Positions 1-12,489 of a DNA stretch of 64,000 bases are shown in pieces; the first letter of the stretch is position 1; every line of letters starts with the position of its first letter. The notes under the pieces were generated by a model. The model was not told the DNA's origin. It ran no database searches and was given only the letters and a program-made list of their open reading frames with translations. The position numbers were made by a program, and so were the translations under genes. The DNA is from Congeria kusceri (Eukaryota > Mollusca > Bivalvia > Myida > Dreissenidae), in NCBI GenBank assembly GCA_027627225.1, contig CM051034.1, positions 1,737,001-1,801,000 of the forward strand, read 5' to 3'.

Positions 1-1424
1 AATTACACGCAGTCCACTTACAGGGTGTATACAGTAACTGTATGTCATAAATCAATACTGAATGACAATAACGTAATCAATACGACTTATCTGTTTCTTT
101 TTTGTTTCAGGAGAAATGCTAACTGCACATCGTTCGCGATATAGACACCTAATTGTGTTGCTGTGTGCTACAAAACTTTTATACAAAAGTAAAGATCTCA
201 ATGTTCTCTGCGCTACAAAGTTTTTATATGGCGATCAATACACCCACGCTTTGCATGCAGACGACGTGATGTTGTTCACGATTTCAGCAATTTTTCGCGC
301 GCTTTTTCTAACACAACAAAGAGTTTACACAAAATACATGTGTGTTGTAATTGTTGATAGAATTTATGTTAACTTCACGTGACGAAATTCAGAAAGGCGT
401 CAGGGAAAAACAGGCTAGTGTATACATGTATATTTACTGAATGGCCTGGCAAGTTATATAGCGATCCGGATATATCGTGATCGCTATCCGTGGACCCCGC
501 GAATCGTGATATAATGGAGTTACAGTGTATCCTCTATATGTTGTTATTAAAACTTAAAATTGTCTTTAATCTGGCCTTATATACTTGTTTGTATAAGCCA
601 TTACATATGGCCAATAGAACAGAAGGTGAAAAAAAAATTCGCCCTCTAATCCTTATTTTTTTGGAAAAAGTCCCTGAGAAACAATTCGTTATTTTTTTTT
701 AGCCTAAGAATTGACTATATTTATGATAACATTAAACATTTGGTTGTACTGATTCACTACTGGCTCAGTAATATTAAATTTTACAGGTGATCATGACTAT
801 GGTTGAATTATTTGATAAGTGCAACTTAGCATACAGTCTGATATAGAATACTGAGGCTAATCATATAGAAATGTCAGTTATGGTTGTCTATGAACACTTT
901 ACATTTCTGAACAACATAGACTAGTGAGTACATGTACTTTGAAAAAGATAAATGATTTGTTTCTAAATGTTGTCAAATATAACAAAAGTTTTTCTATCAC
1001 AAAACCCATTTTGCTGTAATCCTGTTTGAACAATCACTTTTCAATACAATCTTACACATTCCTTTAATAAAAAATGTACAAACAATGCTTTTAAAGTAAT
1101 CACTGTATAAACATTTTGTTACAACCATTTTCATTGTACTTGAAAGACAAAAACATTTTAATTATGGTTTTAACATAATTATGCAACTAACTGATCACCT
1201 GTTTTTAGATCAGTAACTTGCATTTTACCCAAATAAACAGTTATACACTGAATTATTAGAGGTGCATCAAACATAATAACGTAACATGTACTTTCTTTCA
1301 TTATAGCAAAGGCGACATTTCTTGAAGTCTATATTTAAAATAGAAGTTAAATTTTTTATTGTAAGAACAATACGTCATTTATTGAAAAAAACAACAGTAT
1401 TTGCTTATAACATCTCTGACCTAC
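1..1424. other. AT-rich intron/intergenic sequence
   Basis: I see no convincing coding exon here; short ORFs are AT-rich and unlike any family I know. By position it is probably intron 1 of the minus-strand B-box gene that starts at 1750, because that exon ends in a clean donor and no continuation is visible before the left edge. Confidence 0.4.
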
Positions 1425-1750
1425 CTATGATTGCATTGAATGCAGCACAGCTGACCATGGTCATTGCAAAACCTGTCTAGTTTTTCATGTTTGTGTAAAT
1501 CACATGTCCATATAAAGGCGTCCACATCCTCTGTTGTCTTGGAAATTGGCCACTTGTTTATGTCTCTCTTTCCATACATGACATGTCCTGCAAACAATTG
1601 ATCATGTATGCCAACACATTTTTCACAATAAAACCTCGCACATGTTTCACAGTATTTCTCTGCACACACCTCAGTTCTGTCCTTATTTTTACATGCTGAA
1701 CAAAACTCTTCTACTATATGAGGGACCCTATCATCAGCAGATGTTGCCAT
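1425..1750 (-). CDS. TRIM-like B-box zinc finger protein, first coding exon (partial)
   Basis: The minus-strand ATG at 1750 opens 108 full codons with two cysteine/histidine clusters. The first, about residues 17-56, has the pattern C-x2-C, C-x2-C, C-x2-C-x3-H, a B-box1-like zinc site. The second, about residues 82-107, reads TCDLHKHEKLDRFCNDHG followed by C-x2-C, a typical B-box2 (C-x2-H, L-x2-FC-x2-H, C-x2-C). The exon ends in AG followed by GTAGGT, a strong donor, leaving two bases of the next codon. There is no RING domain upstream, so it resembles the RING-less B-box/coiled-coil proteins that are heavily expanded in bivalves, where many are thought to act as adaptors or innate-immune factors. 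The coiled-coil and any NHL or SPRY part would lie beyond the left edge. B-box identity is clear; the function is inferred from the family only. Confidence 0.8.
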
Positions 1751-2540
1751 TTTCTTAACTGGGGTTTAACAAACTACACAGAATTTGATCCAACAGAATT
1801 ATAAAAAAATATACATCTCAAGTCACATATTTATAGCTCAGGTGTCCACAGCCACGTGACAGACTTTGGACTGTATTAAATAACAGATATTTCAGATATA
1901 AGAAGTTTAACTTGAGTGTCTGCAAGTGTTTACATTTCTACAAAGCATGAAGCGTAGTTTTTCCTTAAACAGATTAACATGACTGCGGTAACATGGTTAA
2001 CAATAAAATTCAGGAGTGTGATTAAGATTTTTTATTTTTAAAAGCAAACTTGACAAACAAATTAATAATTTAACAATTGTCCAACAATACATGCATATAA
2101 AGTAATAGGCTACAGGTAAATATTGTCTTATTTGATGTTTCAGTGACATCTAATGCCTAATTGAGCATGAATGATGGTATGGAATGTATATACCAGTTTT
2201 TGTTGCATCACATGCGTTATGTTTTGCCGAATTGACAGTTTAATGAGGGACTGTCTGACTTTTATAGATTTTTTCCCAGGTCTCTTCATTAGCCACTATA
2301 AAAACCCATTTTATATTAAATAAAACAACAAGAGATGTTTATAAAACATGTATGCAGCCAATTTGTGAATATGTGCAATTGTTAACACAAATTAACACAT
2401 GGGGAGTATATTAAAGTTGATGCTTTAGAAAGTAAATATAAAGCTGAAAGAAAGATAGTGTTATTATGAATTTATTTTTACAGTCTATTATATAAGGATA
2501 CCTCTTTTCTGTTTGATTTAAACATCAAATAGGCCAAAAC
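1751..2540. other. Putative promoter/5' flank of the B-box gene, otherwise unassigned
   Basis: This stretch lies upstream of the minus-strand B-box start codon. It is AT-rich with no repeat or ORF I can support. A promoter is expected by position, but I cannot point to a TATA or initiator element with confidence. Confidence 0.3.
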
Positions 2541-3112
2541 ATCTCTAGATATCCTGCGGAAACAAAATGGTCTATGGAGAAAACAGTTTTAATGTTACAA
2601 GCCCCTGTGACCTTGACCGTTGACCTTAAAATTGATAGGTGTCTTCCTTTCCTCCCGAGTAACCAGCATACAAACTTGAATAATTGTAGGTCAAAGCGTA
2701 TTCTACATTTCATGCGGAAACAAAATGGTCTACAGAGGAAACAGTTTTCATGTTACAAACCTCTGTCACCTTGACCTTTGACCTGTTGACCTTAAATTTC
2801 GATAGGCATCTACTTTTCCTCCCAAGTAACCAGCATACCAACTTAAATGATCATAGGTCGAAGCCTTCTCTATATATCGTGCGGAAACGAATTTCATGTT
2901 ACAAGCCCTTGTGACCTTGACCTTTGACCTCAAAAACAAAAGGCGTCTTCCTTGCCTCCCAAGTAACCAGCATACCAACTTAAATGATTGTAGGTCAAGG
3001 TGTTTTCTAGTTATCATGCGGAAACGAAAAGGTCTACAGACAGACCGACCATCTAACCGACCGACGGACAGGTGCAAAGCAATATACCCCCACTTCTTCA
3101 AAGGGGGGCATA
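2540..3112 (+). repeat. Dispersed modular repeat with TGACCTTGACC units and ACCGACC tail
   Basis: There are three to four imperfect units of roughly 150 bp. Each carries a TGACCTTTGACC-type block, the phrase AAGTAACCAGCATAC, and GTCATGCGGAAACGAAA. The block ends in a tail of ACCGACC repeats followed by ATACCCCC and AAAGGGGGGCATAATT. The same composite occurs in opposite orientation from 39190. No protein is encoded; ORFs here are repeat shadows. Confidence 0.75.
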
Positions 3113-3124
3113 ATTATTGATTAT

Positions 3125-5225
3125 TGAGTATTGTTAGTAACATTGACCTTGAACTTGATCTCACCCACCCCATATGCAATCCCAAGCGTGGTCTAGATAC
3201 AAGGTATCTATGTATGAAGTTTCATTCAAAGATCTTGATGCATTCTAAAATTATTGAGCGGAAACCATATTTCTATTTTTAGTAATGGAGACCTTCACCT
3301 CATCCACCCTATAGCTATATATGCAATCCCAAGCGAGGTATCTATGTATGAAGTTTCATTAAAATATCTTAATGCACTCTCAAGTTATTGAGCTGAAACT
3401 GTTTTCCTATTTTTAGTAACGGTGGCCTTGATATGGTATCTATGTATGAAGTTTCATTAAAATATCTCGATGCGTTCTCAAGTTATTAAGCGGAGACCGT
3501 TTTTCTTTTTTTAGCAAAGGTGACCTTGACCCCACACACTCCCATATGCAATCCCAAGCAAGGTCTGGATATAAGGTATCTATGTATCAAGTTTTATTAA
3601 AATATCTCAATGCTTGTCAAGTTATTGAGCGAAAACCGTTGTTCTATATTTAGTAACGGTGACCTTGACTCCACCCACCACATATGCAATCCCATTAACC
3701 TGATTTATTAAGTAAAACAAGTGGAAATTCCACGAAAACCAAATTTTTAGAACGAAATGCATTAAAGTCTGCACAAAAATAATATTTTTAGTAATGGTGA
3801 CCTTGACATTGACCCCACCAACCACATATGCAATCCCAGTCGAGGTTGAGATATAAGGTTCTACATATAAAGTTTCATAAAAATACCTCAAGCTATTGAA
3901 TGGAAACTGATTATTTATAATTGATTATAAACTGTCTATTTTTAGTAATGACGGCCTTGACCCCACCCACCACATATGCAATCCCATGCGAGGTTTTAAA
4001 TATAAGATATCTATGTATGAAGTTAAATATCTCAATATGTTCTGAAGTTATTCGGGAAAACCAATGTTCTATTTTAAGTAACAGTAACCTTGACTTTGCC
4101 CCCACCCAATACATACACAAACCCAAGCCAGGTCTCTCGATGTGAGGTATCTATGTATGAAGTTCCTTTAAAATATCTCAATGCGTTCTCAAGATATTTA
4201 GTGGAAACCGTTTTTCTATTTTCAGTAACAGTGACCTTGACCTTGACCCATCCACCCCATATCCAATTTCAAGCGAGGTCTTGATATAAGGTATCTATGT
4301 ATGGATTTTCATTAAAATATCTCAATGAGTTCTCAAAAAATTGAGCAGAAACTGTTTTTCTATTTTTAGTAACAGTGACCTTGACCCCACCCACCCCCAT
4401 ATGCAATCCCAAGCGAGGTATCGATATAAGGTATCTATGTATTAAATGTCATTACAGTATCTCGATGCGTTCTCAAGTTATTAAGCCGAAACTGTTTTTC
4501 TATTTTTAGTAACAGTAACCTTGACCTTGACCCCAGCACCCCATATGCAATCCCAAGCGAGGTCTTGATATAAGGTATCTATGTATTAAGTTTTATTAAA
4601 ATATCTCAATGCAATCTAAAGTTATTGAGCAGAAATTATAGTTCTATTTTTAGTAACAGTGACCTTGACCCCACCCATCCCATATGCAATCCCAAGCGAG
4701 GTATCAATATAAGGTATCTATGTATTAAATTTCATTACAGTATCTCAATGCGTTCTCAAGTTATTAAGCGGAAACTGTTTTTCTATTTTTAATAACAGTG
4801 ACCTTGACCTTGACCCCAGCCACCCCATATGCAATCCAAAGCGATGTCTTGATATAAGGTATCTATGTATTAAGTTTCATTATAATATCTCAATACGTTT
4901 TCAAGTTATTGAGCGGAAACTGTATTTCTATTTAAAGTAAATGTGACCTAAACCCCACCCACCACATATGCAATCCCAAGCTAGGTCTCGATATAAGGTA
5001 TCTATGTATGAAGTTTCATTAAAATATCTCAATCCGTTCTCAAGTTATTGAGCGAAAACCGCTTTTCTATTTTTAGTAACAGTGACCTTGATCTGAACCC
5101 CACCCCATATGCAATCCCAAGTGAGGTCTCAATATAAGGTTTCTATCAAATTTCATTAAAATATCTCAATCCATTCTCAAAGTAGAGAGCGGAAACGAAA
5201 AGTGCTACGCCTGCCTGCCTGGTTG
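3125..5225 (+). repeat. About 15 tandem ~140-bp modules (CATATGCAATCCCAAGC family)
   Basis: The phrases CATATGCAATCCCAAGCGAG, GGTATCTATGTATGAAG, ATCTCAATGCGTTCTCAAG, GAGCGGAAACCG and TTTTTAGTAACAGTGACC recur in that order about every 140 bp. Units are 80-95% alike by eye and some are truncated. The array ends near 5190 with GCGGAAACGAAA and a degenerate CTGCCTGCCTGG tail. It is the same family, inverted, as 39410-40515. Almost every unit carries TGACCTTGA. Confidence 0.85.
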
Positions 5226-5259
5226 CCCAACGACATACGCCAATCTAATATAATAACCA

Positions 5260-5420
5260 AAATTTGTCTTTGAAAAATTTGGGTAAAAAGGGGCATAATT
5301 TTTTTAAATTAAGTCCTTTATGGGCCTTGGTCAGTGTCCCAAAGACATGACTTGTGTGAAGTTTCAATTGAATATCTGTACTTGTTACAGAGATATGGAC
5401 TTATTGCATTTGAAAATAAA
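5260..5420 (+). repeat. Fragment of the GGGCATAATT / GAGATATGGACTT repeat family
   Basis: It contains AAAAAGGGGCATAATT, TATGGGCCTTGGTCAGTG, GAAGTTTCAATTGAATATCT and TACAGAGATATGGACTT. The same phrases in the same order form the modules at 8985-9640, so this is a solitary copy of that family. Confidence 0.7.
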
Positions 5421-7014
5421 CATACAAATTTAAGTCCTTTATATTTTATGCTGATGTAAAGGCATTCATAGATAAGATTGCCATCCAGTTATTTTGTTTG
5501 TTCAATAAATGAGAAAGAGTGAACAAGTTTAAACCCATATAAATCACATTTTATCTTAATTAAATATTCCTACGTGCCCAATCACAGCTTTCAACAAGTT
5601 GATATCGCATACAAATGAAATATCTGTCTAATTAATTGCTGTTTTTCACCGATAAAACTGTGTGTGTGGTCGGTCTTCTTGACAACAGATTATCTGGCTT
5701 TCACAAAGAGTGTTTTATCCAAATATGGCATTATCTTGTTAAGAGCTTCTTATCGCTAAAGCTCGCCCTATTTGCATTTTCTAAACCTCACCTGATTAAA
5801 CTTTTCCTTTCCTGAAACCAGATATTTTATATTTGATAATTATGGTGATAGATAAATATGTACATTCAAATGATATCTGCATTTTCCAACACCATTGTTC
5901 ATATTACTAAACAATCCACCTGTCCATTACACAACTAAAAAGCATTACATTTTCTGCCACCAGCTTTAAGTTTAAACCTATTTATTTAAGCTTGATTTTA
6001 TTGAAAGCCTAAGGCGGGAGTTTGTTGATTTCTAGGTCCTTAGATCCGCCCACCCATTTTTGTTCCGAAAAGCAACAAAAAATGTGTAGAATGTAACCCA
6101 TATAATAAAAATGACCCTGTGAAAGGGTTTCAACCTATAACACGGAATGCAAACAAAAAACACTGAAGAAATTATTAAATTTTATGTAACAAGCATTTTG
6201 ATTGTATATCGCTATAAGATTGATATGATCTGCTCCTAGAATCATTGCATTAAAAACACATTTATAATTTTATATCAATATTATAACTAACAAATTTCAT
6301 TAGTGTGTATGATATATTCAGTTTGTTTTCACCTCATTAAAAATGCTGTTATACATATAATATGGCCACAGTCCAGCGATATGTGACGTACTGTATTTAA
6401 GTGTGAGTATATTTTAACCAGTAGTTTTTATATGATAAACGGTGCCTTTTAATGTTATTATTATTGGTATTTAATGTCATGGTTATCATGCAGTGATTAA
6501 GTTAATGGTGTGTAATATGATTTTAGTAAGTAATAATTTGTAAAGATTTTTATGTCTTATGTGAAATTCTAGTCATTAATTTACTAAAGTCTGTGTTCAT
6601 TTTTTGTTCCCTCCTCCAACCGCACTCTTCCAAAAATGTCAGAAAACCAATACATAAACAACTCTGGCCTAAGGCTTACTGAGACACTATTGAGTCCATT
6701 CGTTTCCTGGGTAGATCAGTTTTCTAAGGCTGACTGAGACACTATTGAGTCCATTCGTTTCCTGGGTAGATCAGGTTTTTTTGTCTTTCGAGAAAGATCA
6801 TTCCAAGCATTGAACTCCTAATCGCAAGATGGACACCATATCCATTACACCCTCGTGACCTCTGCACTGCCACCTGCTTGTCAGTCATCATCTAGCGACT
6901 GCAACTTTTCTTAACTATACAACTAAACAAAACACTGACGCCAAACTTTGGGAATAAATAGTTTTCGATTGGAGGGGTTTACTAAGAAATAAGCATAACA
7001 TGTAAATACAAATA
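5421..7014. other. Unassigned AT-rich sequence with one 55-bp tandem duplication
   Basis: I see no gene or recognisable element. Near 6669-6778 a segment that includes CTGAGACACTATTGAGTCCA occurs twice in tandem with a 55-bp period and only a few differences, a recent local duplication. Confidence 0.5.
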
Positions 7015-7243
7015 AAACTAGAATTGTCACATAAGTGACGGATATACCCCCACAATATGGCCTTATCACAAAACTATGGCATCCATTCGAAAGAAATAGA
7101 CAGAGAGAGAATGCTTTAATTTGTGAATGGTCAACAGTGTATTTGGAAAAAATTTATTTCAATAGAATCCATAACTCAACATTTAGTGGTTTGTAACCAA
7201 CATCGAACTTGACCTGTATTCTATGATGTTACACATGTGTACC

Positions 7244-8380
7244 AAAAATTATTTGAATTTTTTATTTTATGAAGGGCTTAAAAGATCTGTATCACAGTTC
7301 ATTAGAAACTCTAGATTTGATACAACATATGTACCAAATAGTAACAACGTTTTTATTTCATTCTATTTAAGTGAACTCGTTTTCATGCAAAAACATAAAG
7401 CAGTATATGACAAATTTATCTCAAATAATGACAAACCTTCCAGTCAATGCAAATGGAACGAAATGTATAACAATATAGATTGGAAATATGCATACAGTTT
7501 TGTTTTTAAATTATCCAGAGATACATATTTACAATGGTTACAAACTAGAATTGTACATAGAATTTTAGGAACGAAATCTCTGTTACAAAAAATGAAAATT
7601 GTAACTGATAATTTATGTTGCTTTTGTAACAAATATGAAGAAACTTTAACTCATCTCTTTTGGGACTGTGAACATGTCCAATCTTTAATTAATAATATTA
7701 AAAATGAATTGAATACAAACCAGTTTGACTTACCAACACTGACTTGTCAAGACATGCTATTTGGAATGTGCAACAAAAAAATGGACCATATTAATATTTT
7801 ATTTTTGGAAGTGAAGAGATATATTTTTATGTGTCAAAAATCTTGCAAAATTCCTACTATTTCAGGGTTAAAGAAAAGTCTAAAACTAGCTTGGGAAATT
7901 CAAAAACATACACTGTGCAAAAACCCAGAACTTCGATTATCTAACTGGTCAGTTGTAAGACTTTTAATGCAATAAAACCCAATATACAAGCATGTACATC
8001 CACACTATCATGATCCTTTTGTACATTCAAATAACCATACTGACATTACACTGTGTCCTATTCACTTTCTTTCATGTTTTGTATCAAAAATTTCTGTTTA
8101 AAAGTAAAATACATGATTACTTACCCCCAAAAAGGTGTGCAATATTATATAGAAGATATACATGTTTACATCTAAAAATTTATATAGCATGTATGTTCAA
8201 TTTAGTATTCTGTAAAATGTTTTTGATATATAAAATTGTATGTATAGTATGCATGTATGGATGTTTACAACTTTATTTATATGCAGCTTTACAATATATG
8301 TACATTACAACTTTTAACTACTCTATATATAGCATGAATGTGTGTATAATATACTATGAAGAAAATAAAAATTGTGCACA

Positions 8381-8425
<45 letters not shown>

Positions 8426-8433
8426 ATTTGAAT
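7244..8433 (+). mobile_element. 5'-truncated non-LTR retrotransposon (LINE) with poly-A and target-site duplication
   Basis: A 15-bp direct repeat, AAAAATTATTTGAAT, flanks the insertion (7244-7258 and about 8419-8433, the first As being shared with the tail). The insert carries the 3' end of an RT-type ORF to the TAA at 7973, a 3' UTR of about 400 bp, an AATAAA-like signal near 8364, and a run of about 40 As (8383-8423). The pure A-tail and intact duplication indicate recent target-primed integration. The 5' part of the element is missing, so it cannot move by itself. Confidence 0.85.
7259..7975 (+). pseudogene. C-terminal fragment of LINE ORF2 (RT zinc-binding region)
   Basis: The reading frame is open from 7223, but about the first 12 codons are host flank; element-derived sequence begins after the duplicated target at 7258. 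The protein has the pattern of the region downstream of the reverse transcriptase in LINE ORF2s: LQWLQTRIVHRILGT, then the cysteine/histidine knuckle CCFCNKYEETLTHLFWDC around residues 131-149, matching the zinc-finger domain (zf-RVT) that follows RT in many animal LINEs. The RT and endonuclease domains are absent through 5' truncation. The frame is otherwise undamaged to its own stop, which again suggests a young copy. I cannot assign the clade from this part alone. Confidence 0.8.
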
Positions 8434-8984
8434 ATGTCAAACCTTTCTTGAGTTATCATCCGGAAACCATGTTTTTAGGAAATTTTAAGTCGAAAAGGGC
8501 CCATAACTCAGTCAAAATTTAGTGGTTTGAAAACAACATCAAACTTGACCTGTATTCTATGATGTTACACATGTGTACCAAAAATTATTTGAATATGTCC
8601 AGCCTTTCTTGAGTTATCATCCGGAAACGAAAAACCAACAGACCGACAAGCTCACTCCTATATACCCCCCCCCCCCCAAACTTTGTTTTTGCGGTTATAA
8701 AAATACAGTTTAAGAAATTATCACAATTTCCAAAAGAAAAACAACAGTATTAATAAAGTAGGCACATGACGCTCCTGCCAGCAAAATAATTATTTGAAGT
8801 TATGTGTAATTTATGAACAATCATCAAATGACAATGTGGAATTATAAATTTGTAATGCAACACAGAATAATCAGAGAAATTCTTCCATTATTTTCATTAA
8901 AGGCACATACAAGACATTTCAAGATTGCGAATACATTTAAGAATCAATTTCTATCAGACAGATACATAAAACAAGAGTAACTGT

Positions 8985-9640
8985 TGTCTCAGGACAGCGA
9001 GCTAGACTATTCAACTGCATTGTCAGAGTTATGGGCTTTTATCACTATTAAAAAGGGCATAATTCTGCTAAAATGCTGGTCACAGTTATGTGCCTTGGCC
9101 AGTGATCTAACATATTGACCCCCAAGACATGCGAAAAGTTTCAATTGAGTATCTGTAGTAGTTATAGAGATATGTACTTGCTGCACGCAAACCTTAAACT
9201 GAATTTTCTCTTGCATGCAAACCTTAACCTGACATTTCTAAGTACAAAAAGGGGCATAATTCTTTTAAAATGCTAGTCACAGCTATGGGTCTTAGCCAGT
9301 GACCTTATATAATGACCCTGCAGGCACGAGTGAAGTTTCAATTGGATATCTCTAGTAGATATAGAGATATGGGGTTATTGCACGCATACTTTAACCTGAT
9401 TTGCTAAGTACAAAAAGGAGCATAATTCTGCTAAATTGCATGTCAGAGTTATGGGCCTTGGTCAGTGACCTCATACAATGACCCCGCACATGTGCAAAGT
9501 TTCAATTTAATATCTGTAGTAGTTACAGAGATATGGACTTGTTGCACGCAAACCTTAACCAGAGCATTACAGTGACGCCGACGAACGGGTGAGTAGTATA
9601 GCTCGAACTATTCGGTAAAAAGTCGAGCTAAAAATGTATT
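8985..9640 (+). repeat. Dispersed repeat of ~3-4 modules (~170 bp) with inverted AGCTCGA-like ends
   Basis: The units share GGGCATAATTCTGCTAAA, TATGGGCCTTGGCCAGTGA, GTTTCAATTGAATATC, AGAGATATGGACTTG and TGCACGCAAACCTTAACC. The block starts near GCGAGCTAGACTATTC and ends with GCTCGAACTATTCGG and GTCGAGCTA, giving a degenerate inverted end. No coding capacity. Confidence 0.7.
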
Positions 9641-10283
9641 TGGAATGAAACTACAAGTCAATTTTTTATCAGAAAAATAGTAATTTAAGAAATTAGTTTT
9701 CATTTTATGTTTACATTTTCAACAAGGCCAAACTAAACAAAGTTCTTCATGGTTTATTGAGACTATTTTGCATTGTAAATAAAACGTTTGTTTATGAACT
9801 GTTTTACATGGAGGATGAGTGTTTTATATAATACAATATCCAACAAACAGAATATTTCAGTATGTATGTAGGTTATATCCCTCATAAACATAGACTTAAC
9901 ACACTATAGGAAGACAGTGTTAATTGTTTGTTCTGAATTTAGCCATTTTTCATCTTTTGCATGGCTTAAATGGGAAATTATGTGTTTCACTGACATAACA
10001 ATGACAGTGTATGTTGTTATACCAAATCAGTCCAGCCTAGGTTGGTAAAATTTTGAGCTTGAAATTGTACAGAATTTTACAGAATTTTTAGTATGAGTTG
10101 TTCAAATGCCGTATAGTTTGCAGCTATGCCATTCAATGACATTTTAAAATTTACAAATATATGAGAAGAAACTTTAGACAGTATTTCCATTTAAACATCT
10201 ATCTTACCACTTGGATGACTAAATATGACTAACATGGGATTGACAACAATTCTGTCCAGGGCATTAATCTGATGTTTACAGCT
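9641..10283. other. No recognisable feature
   Basis: AT-rich sequence with no repeat module, exon or RNA gene that I can support. Confidence 0.4.
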
Positions 10284-12125
10284 GATCTAAAACAAGAGGC
10301 ACACAAGTGCCTGTATCGCTCCACTGGCTTATTAGGTAAGGAGTATCAGAAGCAAAAGGACACTGATATGCTATATAAGAGGAAAAGGCCCCGCTCTCTT
10401 GCAGACATGATTTGTTAACCAATCAAAGTAATTCAAAGTATTTTGGTAAAGAACCATCTAAGGAATATTTCTGTGAAATTATTTAGAAATCCAAGCAGAG
10501 GCTTTTGAAATGAAGATTTTAACAGTTTAAAATATTCCCATATAAGGAAAAATGGACCCGCCCCCTAGCGGCCATGTTTTTCAACGGAGCGGAACCATTT
10601 GAGCAACATTGCTAGAGGACCACCCAATGATCATGTCTGTGTTATTAATTTGAAATTCAACCAGTGATTTCTGATAAGATTTAAAAAAAATTGATATAAC
10701 CATATAAGAAAAAACGGCCCCACCTAGCGGCCATGTTTTTCAACAGAGCAAAACCATTTGAGCAACTTTGGTAGAGGACTACCCAAGTATCATTTCTGTG
10801 AAATTTTTTGAAAATCTACCTAGGGTTTTAGGAGCAGATGTTCATAGCTCCGATAGCCATCTTGTGCGGCTATCTTGTGACCGGACCAATTGAGCAACTT
10901 TAGTAGAGGACCACCCAAGGAATATTTATGTTTAGTTTTATCAAAGTCGACCTAATGGTTTACCCATGGGCGCACGCATGAAGCCATCCTTAAAAAATTG
11001 TTTGTTTGCGTTAACGCGACTGACTCACGAAATTGGTGCGTGTGTGTATGTGTATTTCAAAGTTTATGATGTCCTTCCGCGCCTGAGGCTGCATTATGTG
11101 AGGTCCCGGAGTGTGTCCCAGTACTCCTACCTAATTAACTTACTGGAGACTCACGAAAGTTGGGATGAATTTTGAAACATAGCTGGAATTTCCAGCTATT
11201 TATTTTTTACTGAAAGATATTTTAATTTTGGTGTGGTCTTGTGCTGTGGGGGAAAACCGGAGTACTCCGAGGAAACCCCACCTGTCCGGTATGGTGACCA
11301 TCAACCAAACTCACATGCGCCGAGAGTGGAAAGCGAATCCGGGATGCCTAGGTGAGAAGCGAGAGTACCAACCACTGCGCTAGGCAGACAGCCTCACGAA
11401 ATTGGGCCCAACTCACAAGTTTCTATAGGCGTCTGTGAAGCAAATTGTTTTTCTTTTCGAAACTAGTGGCTATATAAAATGACATCTGACAGTAAGAAGA
11501 AATGAGACAGTTTAAATTAAGTTGGCTGCAATTATTAATGCCAGTATGCAAAAGCATTCACAGGTGGTGGATTTGAACCATGAAAAACATCCAACATTTA
11601 TACCATGTCCTCCGCATAGGCATAAAATCACTGAGCGATTTTTTTGCGGACGGCTTTGGCGGATGCGCTTCTCGGATACAGACTGCGGACATATGGAAAT
11701 GGTTACTGTTTTCAAGTTCTTCGGTTTTATGCAGATTTTGATTTGTGCAATGCATATGTGAATACTGACATTTGGAAAAACTGTGACCTTATATGAAGCG
11801 GGCCATAAGGGGGCCAAAATGGGCCTGGGTCGCTCACCTGAGGTTAATAAATCAGTATGGCTTGTGAAAGTATACTAGCATGTTCAGTGATGTCTGAAGT
11901 AAAACGTTGACACCTTAAATTAACAAAAATGGAGGACAACAAGTGACCAATGACAGATTGTTTGTTGGGCAACTCAAAATAGTTTGAAGGAATTTGGTAC
12001 TTGGTCACCCAAGGAACATTTTTGTTAAATTTTGAAATCCAGCAAGTGGTTTCAGATAAGAAAATTTTCAAACCTTTCAATATAGATATACAAGGAAACT
12101 GATACACCCCATTGGACAACCACTG
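10284..12125 (+). repeat. Long dispersed element, CGCTCCACTGGCTT family, with a SINE inside
   Basis: It starts at CAAGAGGCACACAAGTGC and CGCTCCACTGGCTT, with several modules containing AGCGGCCATGTTTTTCAAC, CCATTTGAGCAAC and AGAGGACCACCCAA. A terminal-type phrase GGGTCGCTCACCTGAGG occurs near 11826, and further module sequence runs to about 12120. Copies occur at 20213-20818 and 27755-28290 (same strand) and at 51793-52270 (opposite strand). A tRNA-type SINE interrupts it at 11232-11392. Confidence 0.7.
11232..11392 (-). mobile_element. tRNA-derived SINE
   Basis: On the minus strand the 5' end reads TAGCGCAGTGGTTGGTACTC, a good polymerase III A box. A degenerate B box (CCCGGATTCG) lies at tRNA-like spacing. 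The body ends with GGGTTTCCTCGGAGTACTCC and GGTTTTCCCCC, a phrase I associate with metazoan SINE tails. It sits inside the CGCTCCACTGGCTT element. No functional tRNA is possible, because the B box and acceptor stem are degraded. Confidence 0.6.
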
Positions 12126-12489
12126 ACCACAAAAGCTAACCTAAGCTTAGTACTGATCATTAATGCCATTATGGAGAAGACATGCAAAGTTATGACTGTA
12201 TAACTTCCTGTTTCTTTTTGGTATAATTCCTTACAATGTGAATGATAATAAAACTAGAAATGTATCCACAGACATGGATGCCATTACCTATGCAGCCTTT
12301 TCAACATGGGCAACTTTGTCTATATGCATACAAATAATTGAAATTAATTTGCAAAATCTGCTAATGTCTTCACTCAATCTGTGAAGTATGATGAGGTACC
12401 AAAAATATCCTATCTATATTGTAAATGTTGAGTCCTGACAAGAATCAGAAAAGGGGAGTAATTACTGCCTTTCTGGCAATCATGATTTA

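Larger units (their letters stand above)
7015..8700 (+). repeat. Dispersed repeat split by a LINE insertion
   Basis: The modules contain CATTTAGTGGTTTG, CTTGACCTGTATTCTATGAT and GTTACACATGTGTACC. They are seen at 7180-7258, 8424-8470 and 8500-8640. The repeat ends with a C-run and AAACTTTG. The LINE copy interrupts it after GTACCAAAAATTATTTGAAT; the uninterrupted version of that site is visible at 8575-8600 in the neighbouring module, so the empty site can be read directly. Confidence 0.75.

Noticed and set aside
7992..8384. 130-residue hydrophobic frame after the LINE ORF
   Set aside because: It lies in the LINE 3' UTR and is highly AT-driven in composition, ending at the poly-A.
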